NCBI RefSeq assembly: GCF_022605725.1
Contig: NC_065555.1
Location: 8,942,938 to 9,006,937, forward strand
Source: Anthonomus grandis grandis
Lineage: Eukaryota; Arthropoda; Insecta; Coleoptera; Curculionidae
Reading direction: 5' to 3'
Length of the DNA stretch: 64,000 bases
Within the stretch, counting starts at the first letter, position 1. Each line of letters opens with the position of its first letter. Below, piece after piece: positions 24,781 to 35,735 of this stretch. The translations under genes were made by a program, and so were the position numbers. Below the pieces are notes generated by a model. It made no database searches. It was not told the origin of the DNA and worked only from the letters and a program-made list of their open reading frames with translations.

Positions 24781-26680
24781 CCTTCACTCGCTTGAATTTT
24801 TAATAACAAGTTTTTTTGTTGTTGGATATATGTGTTATGCCTAAGATTTTATTTAACGAATTACTTTTCCTCTCTATGCTATATGCCATATAATATTCTG
24901 AAAGAAGGATAATTGTTTATTTTTCATATTCTATATTTTCATTAAAAATTCAACAATTTTGGTAAAAGACTTACAATATATAAATAAAATTATCGTTCAT
25001 ACGCATATTAAAATAATATTATTATTTATACATGTATAAGGTAAAAATGCAGTTACTCAAGATGCGCCTATCAAGAAATGATATGCACTTGAACTTAACC
25101 GTGGCCACAGTCTTTTACTAGAGCATTTAATTTGTTTTTCATTGACCTACATTCTCGAATATGCCGTGACTCACGATGATCAAGTTTATATACAATCTGG
25201 TGTTATTCGAACGGACTTTCACGGGTGAACGTCCAAAAAGTGTGTTTGCTGAAATTTCCCCTACTCTACAACGTTAAGAAGTAATATGTTAACAAGTTGT
25301 TTTAGCCACTTACCAAGCATGCGATGTATAAGATATCCGGTGTGGTTTTAATGATTGCCAAATGCCATTTTTCTATTTTAAATGGAATAATTTACAAATC
25401 CTAAGATGAAAGACAAATAAAAACAAATTTATTTTTAACACATTTCTGTTGAATAAATTGCTTAAATATATTTAGTTAAATTATGTTTTAATTTTTTTTC
25501 TTACTCTCAAGGAGGATATTAAAGTCAATTTACTTATTCACATTATTCATTAAAACAGGATCTGCAATTATTGTAAATATCAGATGAGTTATTTAAAAGG
25601 TTTGTGTGTAATCTTTCAAATTTATTTATTCAAAATCATGATAATTCAACCTAATGTATGTAGTGCAGAAAAGCAGATTTCTTAAAAAAAAATCAGTAGC
25701 ATCTTATCTGACCTCTTGAGTGCACCATCAAACTGGAGGGTAGAGGGGATTCTGCTTCGCCAATCCTCACACCCAAAAAACTCTCAACAATCAACATAAA
25801 AGGTATTGGTACCAATCGAATAGCAAATATTATCAACATCTACTTAGATGGTTTAAAAATGAGGACATGTCCTGTCGAAATACATCACTCTAGAGACTGA
25901 ATAACTGATCAGTAGTAACAGCACAATAAAAAATGTGTATGTATTAAGATGCGTGTGTAAATATGCACTATCCAGACCATGCCTTATCTCATAATTAATG
26001 CAGTAATGTCATCTTATGGAAGCTTCTACCAGAAAAAGGGAAAAAAATTAGCTGGATCATCTGCTGATTACGTAGCTGCTCTTAAACCACTTACGTCGGA
26101 TCCTTTTGTGAACCCCTAGTTAGGGCGAACATACCAGACCTAATCAAATCACTTTCTCATACACTTTTTAAACAGCAATCAAATAATATGTGGGGATGTA
26201 ATTTATCTAATGAGCTTCTCAGCTACCTGGAAAAACGAAGGCAATTCACAAATTATTGCTAAATAAAAGAAATTTACTGATTGAAGAGAGAGTGATATCT
26301 CCATCAATACACTGCAGATTTTTTACTGTATCCCATCCACCCCCTAGAGAGATCAAGCTCGTTGATTCGTGGGGCTGGATGACGAGTTAAGGGTGCCTTT
26401 TTCCGTTTTCAATAAAGTTCAAAAATGGGACTACCAAGGTACATTTATGCGGCATAATTGTGAGAGTAGTCATATTATTTTATTAACCTTAGTTTTTTTG
26501 GTATGTTTGGGTTTGTTGTATTATTGACAATTTTCTTAGAAAATATTTGTAATACTGAATTTTTCCACATTCTAAACATGTAAGTCAATTTATTCTACAT
26601 GTTTTTTTATGTCCAGCAGAAGGTAATGTTTTACAATTTTTGGCCCAACAAATTCTAATAAATAGTCTTCCTCATTTTTT
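24781..26680. other. AT-rich stretch, no gene seen
   Basis: The part at 25700-26420 is somewhat GC-richer with short coding-like runs but many stops, and looks like an old retroelement that cannot be classified. Otherwise nothing is supported. Confidence 0.45.
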
Positions 26681-26685
26681 CATTA

Positions 26686-27421
26686 TACAGGGTATTCGAA
26701 AAATAGACGGAGATATTTCAATGGGTGATTCCTTGTAAGAAAATATGAGAAAAAATTTCTATAAATATGGGTCCAGAAATTTCAAGTTCCGAGTTTTCAA
26801 GATACAGGGTGATATATTTTTTTTAAAATATTATTTTTTATTAATATAAAAAAATATTTACTAGATTCTTTTGAAATTTGATAGTATTACTTGCTGTATT
26901 AAGATGCTAATTTAGCCCTAATTAGATTCAAATTATAAGGTCCAGTGACGACCCGGGAGACATCTTAGCAAATGTTATTGGCAAAAAAATGTACGTCACT
27001 GCCTTTTTTTGAACTTTAATATTTGCTGTTTGATTAAGCATTTAAAAATACAACATTTTTGCCTATTGAATTTTTTTCGTATCTCACTTCGTTTTCGACA
27101 AAAAAAAAATACCGTTTTATTGCATGACACTGGACATAATTGGTTTATTAAGTTTTGGTAAAAAAATCACAGGTGCCTTGGAAAACAAAAAATCATTTCT
27201 GCATGGAGGTTTGACATTGACAAGTATCAGTTCTCCTAGAAAACTAATTAATATTAATAAACAATTAATATTAAAAAAAAAAAATGTATCACCCTGTATC
27301 TTGAAAATTGTGCATTTCCGGACCCACGTTTATAAAAACTTTTTCTCATATGTTTTTACGATTTTATGTTTTAAGGAATCACCCATTGAAATATCTCCGT
27401 CTATTTTTCAAACACCCTGTA
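26686..27421. mobile_element. Non-autonomous Tc1/mariner-like element (MITE), ~736 bp
   Basis: The left end TACAGGGTATTCGAAAAATA and right end TATTTTTCAAACACCCTGTA begin terminal inverted repeats of about 135 bases. Shared inner blocks include GACGGAGATATTTCAATGGG, ATGAGAAAAA and AAGATACAGGGTGATA. TA dinucleotides flank both ends (26684-26685, 27422-27423), the target duplication of this superfamily. The interior has only the incidental frame at 27124-27537, with no transposase motif. Confidence 0.85.
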
Positions 27422-27423
27422 TA

Positions 27424-30400
27424 GCTGCATGTATAAAACATACATTTTACATACATACATTTCTAAGGTCTTTTTGTCAACGTTCTAAAATATATTTTAA
27501 CCATCGTACTTTGCAGCTTAAAATCGCTTACACCTAAATAAGTTTTAATATATTTTCTAATTTAAATATCTTATTTGAGAAAGAGGAAGTACGTGATCAA
27601 TTTATCACGTAAATTTTTTAACGGTTATAAATTATTCATTGTTATTATTTTTATATGTCTATGCATTTAATACTTCCTCTAATGTTAATCCTAATATGCT
27701 TAATACATTTAATTTTTAAGTTTGTTTATTTAGAACTGTCAATAACCTTTTTTGAAGAAGTAAAATATTATTATTAATGAAGAAAAATATTATTGAGCAC
27801 AATCACTAATAAGTTTTGTGCTCCATTTTCTAGAAGTTTATTATTTTTATCAGTATCTTTCTTTTCGTCTTTTATTTTTATCTATTTTTGCTTGTTATAT
27901 TCCTTTCTTTATGCTTTTCTTTGTGTTTATTATATTTGTAATCATTTCTGTTACTGCTTATTTCTAAAAATATTTTCTTAATGTTTTGCCTTTGTAATAG
28001 CAGTTTTAGGTTTTGCAGTTATCGCATTTACGCTTTAAATGCTTAACATAAAACAAAATTCGTTATTTCCTTCTTCGCTAATTTCATGAAGTTGATACAA
28101 GGTTGGTTAAACTAGGGTAAAGTTATCTAATTTTATGCTTAATAAGATGCCGTTTAAAAAGTCAAATATTTTCGTTTTGAGTTATCCAAAAAAGAATCAA
28201 AAATTCAAAAAAATCTTTTTAATTTCTTTTTGGCGGTATTCATTGTATACTTTTCAGAATTATCTCATATAGATTTTTATATAAAATTGCAAAAATAATT
28301 GAAGTGCTGGGTAATTTTGAGTAGCTACTGACACAATTGAGTCCTAGGATTGATTGATACTAACTTTTTGATAAAAATAATAAAAATGCTGTTGATGTAA
28401 CACTTGCTATAGGTCAGTTCATCTTGGAGTGAAATTCGTCGTCAACTCGCTATAGTGTTTATTATAACAATTTAGATTTTCCTATTTTTTTTTCGTTTTT
28501 TGGCCTTATGCTTGGCACATTTAGCCACGTGTTCTAATTTAGAAATTAATCCATAATAGAATAAGTTGCTAATATAGTATTTCAAAAATAGTATGACATT
28601 GTATTCTCATTGCATCTAAAAAAGAGTATAAAAAATGTTTTCTATTTTGATCAAAGAAATAGCATTAATAGTTAAAACTACAAATCTAAACATAAGGCTC
28701 GTTTTAAATAGCAGCAAGTAAAGTGAAAAATGCGGAAATTAATAATAGTTTTAAGCATTAGTAGTTTATAGTTTTGACATAAAAGGAAAAAGTCAAAGCA
28801 TATTTTTGGAAAGATCTCTGATGCCTTCGAGAACATTTTTCGGATATGAATAAAATTCTTATATTTAAATATCTTCTCCTAATGCAACGAATAGACCTCA
28901 GAAGTTTCATTTAATAGAACTGAACCACGCTGAATAAGTTTAATTTTAGGTGTGGGGTACATAATTTAATTCCCCTATACTTACCTGTATAGTATCACTT
29001 TATTTACAGAAAGAATGTGTTCTGTAATCTTGTCTTAATTAAAAGACTTATAGTTAGCCTAAAAGGATTCTTAGCCAAAGTATTGGTAGCTTAATTCTAT
29101 TTCTTGTGAGTACTTTAAAAGCCGACGTTTTTTGTTGCTTTTCTTTATTAAAATCTTAAATTTTTAATTGTATATTACATAGTATTTTCATATCGCACCA
29201 ATGCCCTCTTGGCAATTTTTAGCTATTACATTACTAATAAAACTATTACACTAACTTAAAACTACCATTCTTAAATATTATAAATTTCCATTAATACATT
29301 TCTGCCTTCACTTTCATCGTGCGCATAAATAATATTCTATTGTTAATATCTATTGTAAACGGAAAGTGTAAGCTCTTGGTTATCTTTATCATTAGCTCGT
29401 ATTATATAACTGCTAATATTTACACCATCATTCTCAAATCAGCAATTAGCTTCTAGACAAGTAAATATAGACTTTAGGTCTATAGTCTGGAAAGAATGGC
29501 ACTAAATTATGATAGTGACATCAATAGTTCAAGTAGTAGAAAATTTTCTATAGTAAAATTCATCCAGGGTGTAAACAGTTAAAAATCCCTGTCATATTTT
29601 TAAAAATTATTGAAAGTTTAAAGATTTTTAGTTTAAGGTTACTTTAAATATTTAAGACAACAGGTGAGTTATCATTCATACACAAAAGAGAGCCTTAACT
29701 TTTTAGTTTTGGGGATGAGAAAAGCCGGCTTAAAGGTTTTACGATTATACAACATAAAGGTTTTACGGTCCTATGCTTTATTATAACATTCAGATTATGC
29801 TCGGATCGACAATTGAGCTCTCATTTGATTTTTTTGTGATCCATTTACAGGGTGTCCCCCAATCAACGCCACAGGCTATACCTTTGTCATTTTTAAATAT
29901 AAATTTTTTTAAGAAAGTGCATTTTTAATAGTTTTAGGACAACTACTTAAAATTACTTAAAAAACTACCCCTGACATTTATCCCTGAAAGACCACCTCAA
30001 CTTTTTTTTTAAACGGCACCACCGAATAATGGTGGTGCCATTCCTTCTAAAGTTTGGAATACTAGTAATATTATTAATTTAATTTAATAAAAAAAATCAT
30101 GTGTTACCATCAACGTAAGCCACAGTATATCTTTTATTGATTTTTTTATGGGTTTACTCAGGCTTTTGTTAAAAATCTCAAAGTTATTAGTATTTCAAGT
30201 TAAAAAAAAAGAGTATTTGCCAATAACGCCCCAAACACTATTGACACCAGTTAAAAATTATTAGCGGCATAGCGTATTTTGTTAAAATTTCATTCATTTA
30301 TTGACCTTATGCTGAGCGGATTTAGTCTTAAGTTCCAACCAAAACAGCCTTTAAATCTGTAATATATCTTTTAAGTCAACTTTCTATTTTGTTCGATCAG

Positions 30401-30880
30401 CTGGTCTTACTTTTGACCCAAAAGGATTCTTATTCTGCGTTCCAGGATGGTGTAATTAATAGCCTTGGATATCGTACTCAATTTATATCCGTCCTTTCTA
30501 AACCTAAGTATATCAAATCCAACCAAGCATTGAAAATTAATAAACATTCCTAAGTCCTTGTAATTTATCTTTTAAAATCTATTGTTGATGAAATGATGTT
30601 TTAGTTTTAAGGGAAAAACGAATGATATAGATAGAAATATTATTTACGATAATTGTAGTAAGAAAATGCATACAAAAATACAAAGTACCACAACGGTATT
30701 CGCGATTATCAAAAATATTCCGTTGACAATCAAGATTGTAAACGGTACTTTTTTATTCGAATGTGGCAGTACAACCCATAATAAGCATAATTATACATTT
30801 AAATTATGTTGACCCGATGCCTTGCCTTGTGACTTTGTGAAACTGGGTCATAAGCACGGATTATGCTTCACAATATGTTT
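27424..30880. other. AT-rich gene-poor region
   Basis: No gene is supported. A TACGTGAT/ATCACGTA mini-hairpin lies at 27590-27611. TACAGGGTGTCCCCCAATCA at about 29848 is a lone TACAGGGTGTCCC-type transposon end, followed at 30015 by a GC-rich hairpin. Confidence 0.5.
29848..30240. mobile_element. Probable MITE fragment with TACAGGGTGTCCC end
   Basis: The left end starts TACAGGGTGTCCC, a common terminal motif of insect Tc1/mariner-like elements. A perfect 9-base-arm hairpin, GGCACCACC...GGTGGTGCC, lies at 30015-30039. AACGCCCCAAACACTA near 30225 is a weak candidate for the other end. Extent is uncertain. Confidence 0.35.
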
Positions 30881-30886
30881 TCTAGA

Positions 30887-30894
30887 TATAAAAG
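30887..30894 (+). promoter_or_regulatory. TATA box of an orphan promoter
   Basis: TATAAAAG lies 56 bases before an ATG. ATATCAAGCACTAAACAGTG follows about 30 bases downstream, a plausible start-site context for a TATA-dependent insect gene such as a cuticle-protein gene. Confidence 0.4.
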
Positions 30895-30942
30895 CATAGC
30901 TATTACAAAGTGATATATCAAGCACTAAACAGTGTCAAAGCA

Positions 30943-31041
30943 ATGAAAGTTTTACTTAGATTGTTTTATTTTATTGGCGTTTTGTCCTACTGGTGGCTGT
31001 TTTTTTTAACTTATAGGTTAACTTATAATTCATACAAATAA
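30943..31041 (+). CDS. Mini-ORF with signal-peptide-like start (32 residues)
   Basis: The frame starts MKVLLRLFYFIGVLSYWWLF and stops at TAA 31039-31041. A short basic start and a long hydrophobic run resemble a secretory signal peptide. Together with the TATA box this looks like the first exon or the surviving 5' end of a small secreted-protein gene. No acceptor exon could be matched; TATAG|GTTAAC at 31012-31020 is only a weak donor. It may be a relic. Confidence 0.3.
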   Translation: MKVLLRLFYFIGVLSYWWLFFLTYRLTYNSYK

Positions 31042-32587
31042 ATATCTTACTATTGGCTTTATTAAAATTTTTATCCAAAAACTCACATTTCCTCAACGAA
31101 GAGTTAACTCTCAAAAATTATATTAACTTTAAACTTAGCAGTTGTGATTACACTCAAACAACATTACACTGAAACTACTTAGGCTCAAAGCAATGAATGC
31201 AAAGAACTGTTACTAAACAGCAATGGCCTAATTGTATAATGGCGTAATTGACATCGCCATCTTGGAACGCTAATGGACATGAAAATTCTTATTAATATAA
31301 ATAGAAATAAGCAAATCATTCTGACAATCCTGAATAATTATATAACTTTAAAGTTACAACATACTACAGTGGACAGATATAAAGTTTAAATTTAAATTTA
31401 AGCTGATGATTGTGATTGTAAAATAATAATAAATAATAATAAAAATAAGAAAGTCTAATTTATTCACTGAATTGTGTAACATAAAAAAACTGTTACATTT
31501 AAATATTAAATAAATAAGGAGTTCCACAAAAAAGCTCTTGTGACTGGAGATTAATATACATATATGTATAAACATTCTTATATAAACATGTTGTTCATGA
31601 TGCTCATTTAATATATTTTGGGCTTAGTGTATTCGATCATTTCAAAATTTAAAGACTTTACGAGGAAATCGAATAATTGGTAGGAGTCTATTTAATATGT
31701 AGTACTAAATACTAAAGCATATACTATAATAGTCTTATGGTTGGAACCTTTTGTGACGCTTAAATCACAAAACAGTTTTACCCTTTAACTAAGGCTCTTT
31801 TGTCGATTCGACTAAGATATTCTCGATACGTGTTTCGCTAGTAATGTTAGAATCTTCAGGAGATTAAAACTAAACTAAAACTAATCATAATATAAGGCTA
31901 TTTGTAAAAGAATGATAATATAATCATAAATAATTAATATATATATATAAAAATAACGTATATTTAAAAACCTTGATCTACAGGTTTAACAATAAGAAAA
32001 ATTTGCTTCAAATCTTTAAGGGAACAAAAAAAATCACCCAAAGATAGTCATTATTTCTCAAAATGCTTTGGTGTTCAAATGGTTGGCTGCATATTATGTT
32101 TAAAAGACGAATTCATTATTTGCCTACAGTATATTTTTCCTCTAAGTAAAATAGAATCAATAAGATGTTTTTTTTCAATTGTTTTTACATATTTAGTATT
32201 GACAATTTTTTGTGCTTTATTGAAAGAAGCTTTTTTTCTAGATTAAGTATTTCACAGCTCCTTAGTGGTCTTAAAAGTCTTAATTTAAACCTTATAAGTA
32301 CTTATTGTTGCTTGTCTTCTTGGTTTATTTGCTTCATACGTTTTGGAGGAGTTGGAGTATGAATTATTGATGTAAAATGAATCTTAATAAATCTGTTATA
32401 TTGCATAACATACAACATTTAACCAAAAACAATAATATACTCAATAATAAATAACTTATCTTGTAATAACCCGTCTTGTAATATGTGTCCATTGAAATCT
32501 AATACCGCATTAATTTGAGTTAAAAAATTTAATAATTTATGTTCGTCGACAATTTCTTGTTACTAACTTGTATATTTTTGTTTTCAG
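31042..32587. other. Intergenic or intron DNA
   Basis: AT-rich. On the minus strand CTGAAGA (31859-31853) and CGAAACACGTATCGAG (31836 down) form another hammerhead-like retroelement-end motif. The segment closes with the acceptor TTGTTTTCAG at 32578-32587, which precedes the 577-residue ORF. Confidence 0.5.
31826..31862 (-). repeat. Hammerhead-like / retroelement-end motif
   Basis: The minus strand reads CTGAAGA, a weak CTA...TAG stem, CGAAAC, then ACGTATCGAG. CTGANGA and GAAA are both present and correctly ordered, but the stem directly after CTGAAGA is poor. Confidence 0.35.
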
Positions 32588-32593
32588 ATAAAA

Positions 32594-34327
32594 ATGAGGA
32601 TTCTAAGGACTCTAAGTGTTATAACCATAACTTTGAGCATAGCATGGTCTATGTCAATAGAGACAACGACAACAAGGTATTTTGAAGGCTCCTATAATGT
32701 AGAGAGATTATATTCTAGAATTAATAATTTTAGTTTATTAGATAGTATTTTAGCAAATAATAGCACACTTAAAAATAATTCTCATTCAAAGGTAAGATAT
32801 AATAGCCAAATAACTAGTTTAACTAGTTCATTACCTCAGAACGTTACACATATTGGTTCTAATTTAACCATAGATAAACAATATGCAGGAAACATCGAAG
32901 CTAGAAAGTTAAAAGATAGTAAAAACAAGAATATTGTAAATAATAAATTAAATTCTTTGCCAACTGCAGATAAAATAAGAAACAAAGCTACCACCAAAAA
33001 ACCAAAAAAATCTAATAAAATATCCAAGCTTAAGTTGACTACTGTTGCTTTAAGAACAACCAAAAAACCAAATATTAAACTATCTACAAAACAAATTACA
33101 AAAATAAAATCAACAACCCCCACAAGCATAAAAAAGAAAATAAAATTAACAACCACAAAATATCATACCAAGGGGAATAATAGCCTTGCCCTTGCAGCAA
33201 ATTTAAAACAAAATTGGTATGAAACAGGTGTTCCTTACCCTAATCCTAGACCTGAAATCACATCTAGTTCACCTCCTTTTTCCATCAGTGATCAAGGCTA
33301 TGGATCTGAATTGGTTTCTAGCTCTACGCCGAAATATATTAATCCAGATAATATTAATCCCGATATATTTATAAATTCTCCATCTGAGCCCTTACAAGGA
33401 GTACCTTCAATCTTACCCGCTGCTGCAGAAACAGATTTGTTAAATCCTTTAAGTCCGGACTCCTCAAGCAATTTGGGTTCCAACCCAATAAGTAACTTTA
33501 ACTTGGATATGCTGCCCTCTTCTGGAAGCCTTACAAAAGATTCTCTTGACAGTGCTAATCCCTGTCCAACAGTGCACATATCTAGCTCGGTGTTATCACC
33601 TTTAAACCGTCAAGGATGCTCTGATCTAAGTCTTGTTTTAAATACACATTACCATCAAAATCAAAATACCAGAAATCCAGATATTAGCACCTACGATGGT
33701 GCAAGTGTTGGTGAACAAGTCTTCGCAGATCCAATAGCCGAGGATGTTGTAGCTGATCCCGGAACCGCAGCCGATGCTCTTGCTGCTCCCGCTTCTACTT
33801 ATACTGGTGGCTCAGGAGGATCCGGAGGTTCAGGAGGAAGTGGTGGTGACGGAGGTGGAAACAATGGTGGATTTAAGCTTCCTAGCTTAAAGCCAATGTT
33901 TGAAGCTTTAGGGTACTTGGCAAGAGGACTTTGGTGGCTTATTCAAAAACTCATGAACCCGTGGCTGTATATTATCCCGATAACAATTTTCTTTAAGCTA
34001 GGTTTCTTTAAAATTATTGCTCTGTTTCCGTGGTGGATACCATTTTTGATTCTTTACTTAAGCGTGAGGACAGATGAGCCTGATACGAGGCCGGTACATG
34101 TTAAGCATCTCCACAAACCCATAGTAGTAAAACATCGCGATGGATGGTATTGGGACCAGAAATCCAAAACTTGGAAAGATGTTTTACAGCCATATAATCA
34201 TGGCTATCAACATCGTAGGGTTGATATAGAAGGTCAAAGTGTTGACGATATTGATGATAAACAAATAGAACATTTTGGCGCACGTTATTTGGATCCAAAT
34301 CAAAGACAAAAAGCGAGACGTAGATGA
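32594..34327 (+). CDS. Thr/Lys-rich secreted or membrane protein, 577 residues, unidentified
   Basis: An acceptor TTTTCAG at 32587 is followed by six bases and the ATG, so a noncoding 5' exon is spliced on; the whole protein is in one exon. Residues 1-20 (MRILRTLSVITITLSIAWSM) look like a signal peptide. Residues 45-95 contain several N-glycosylation sites. Residues 130-193 are Thr/Lys-rich with TTKKP repeats, a mucin-like stretch. Residues 210-345 are Pro/Ser-rich with two cysteines (324, 342). Residues 404-426 are a Gly/Ser linker. Residues 455-491 are strongly hydrophobic and may form a membrane hairpin or one long span. The tail (500-577) is basic and aromatic (DGWYWDQKSKTWKDV) and ends KARRR. 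I do not recognise the family. A polyadenylation hexamer lies near 34760. Confidence 0.85.
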   Translation: MRILRTLSVITITLSIAWSMSIETTTTRYFEGSYNVERLYSRINNFSLLDSILANNSTLKNNSHSKVRYNSQITSLTSSLPQNVTHIGSNLTIDKQYAGNIEARKLKDSKNKNIVNNKLNSLPTADKIRNKATTKKPKKSNKISKLKLTTVALRTTKKPNIKLSTKQITKIKSTTPTSIKKKIKLTTTKYHTKGNNSLALAANLKQNWYETGVPYPNPRPEITSSSPPFSISDQGYGSELVSSSTPKYINPDNINPDIFINSPSEPLQGVPSILPAAAETDLLNPLSPDSSSNLGSNPISNFNLDMLPSSGSLTKDSLDSANPCPTVHISSSVLSPLNRQGCSDLSLVLNTHYHQNQNTRNPDISTYDGASVGEQVFADPIAEDVVADPGTAADALAAPASTYTGGSGGSGGSGGSGGDGGGNNGGFKLPSLKPMFEALGYLARGLWWLIQKLMNPWLYIIPITIFFKLGFFKIIALFPWWIPFLILYLSVRTDEPDTRPVHVKHLHKPIVVKHRDGWYWDQKSKTWKDVLQPYNHGYQHRRVDIEGQSVDDIDDKQIEHFGARYLDPNQRQKARRR

Positions 34328-35530
34328 TAGATTTAAAAATCCAAGCATCATTATATATATATCGAAATATTTTAATATCAAGTTTTTCTGTTTTAATTTG
34401 GTTATCGTTGCAAATTTTGTGAGATTATATGAAAAATCAAAAACATTTATCTAGTACCAAAATAACAAATAAGTTACTTCTTAAGAAGCAAGTGAGTTCG
34501 AATAAGGTAATGTCAATGGAGATATCCAGAACTGAGTAAAGTTCTATATCTACACCTTTTACTTATATGCATTACTAAAGATTTTCTATGCCTCTTTAAT
34601 ATATTTTTTCATATAATTGTCTGTCTCGGAATTGAGGAGTTTTCAGAACTCGGAATTCAGGAGCTTGGTACATATGTACGTACCAATACTTATAGAATTT
34701 TATTTTGCTTTTTTTTAGAAATGCATTCAATATATCGCAAAACATTCTGTAATATTACAAAATAAATTATCCATAATTTTTTAATCAGTAAAAGTTAATC
34801 CTTTTGCTCCAAGTAACACAAAATATTTTGTTGCTTGATCCTTGTGTTATTTATTCATTTAATGAAAAACACCTTAATTACTGAGAAAGCCATTACAGTA
34901 GTAATATGAAGATATTTAAACAGTTTAGAAGAATATTCAAGTAGCCTAAACTGCTTGTAGAACTTATCAAAAGAATTTGATACACTAAAAATCACCTGCA
35001 TAAAAGTTATATAATAAAATAATAATACTCAAGCTCTTAGATGTAATGTAAACTTGAATCCGTCTTTACCAAAAAGGCTTAAGCTCATCGCCGTCCTCAT
35101 TGGTTTTATTGCAAAGTTTTATTTGGCATACCCAAGACTCTCATATGAAAATAACGTCAATATCAACCGTGCATTTTTAATGCAATGTTGAAGTTCTTCT
35201 ACAGTGTTTATTTTTTTTATCATGATACACCAAGCTTTTTAAATGGCCTATAGAAAAAAATTGCTAAATGTTCCGCTAAAAATTGCTAAAAATCCGAGCA
35301 GCATGCAATCCAAAAAATGTTTGAATTGCCGCCTATCTATCTATTCGGAAACAATTATTTGAATATTGATAAAATTATCTTCTAAAATGTGATACAGTGT
35401 CCGCATGATGTAGGAAACACATACTTCGTCATGCAACATTAAAAGTTAAGCAGGTTCTTTGCGTATAATGAAATGTAAGCTTTTAGGAAGTAACAAAACT
35501 GAAGTTGAAGAAATGTTTAATTTGACACGC
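34328..35530. other. 3' UTR and intergenic DNA
   Basis: AATAAA at about 34760 is the best polyadenylation signal for the 577-residue ORF. Nothing else is supported here. Confidence 0.55.
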
Positions 35531-35539
35531 TAAGTTCTA

Positions 35540-35735
35540 TTCCTTAAATAGAAATGCGATAATAAAAGCAGGCTAACATTAAATTGAAATTTGTCAACTT
35601 AACGGAAAGTATAGAATAATGAAAGTAGTCAAATGCTTTAGGAATATCGATACACATGGCATCTACGTGGAAATACACATATAATAATGAGTTTGTTATG
35701 AAAGATCTTCGGCTAAAAGAAAAACACTGATCTTC
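35540..35735 (-). pseudogene. LINE reverse transcriptase fragment
   Basis: The minus-strand frame contains DAMCIDIPKAFDYFHYSILSVKL, which matches the reverse-transcriptase block 'vyxDfsKAFDxVxHxiLlxKL' of jockey/CR1-type LINEs. Only about 60 residues survive. The flanks do not extend the match clearly. Confidence 0.6.

Noticed and set aside
27124..27537. 137-residue plus-strand frame
   Set aside because: It runs through the interior and terminal repeat of a MITE and has no domain; chance frame.
33298..33579. 93-residue minus-strand frame
   Set aside because: Shadow of the 577-residue gene; no splice or promoter support.
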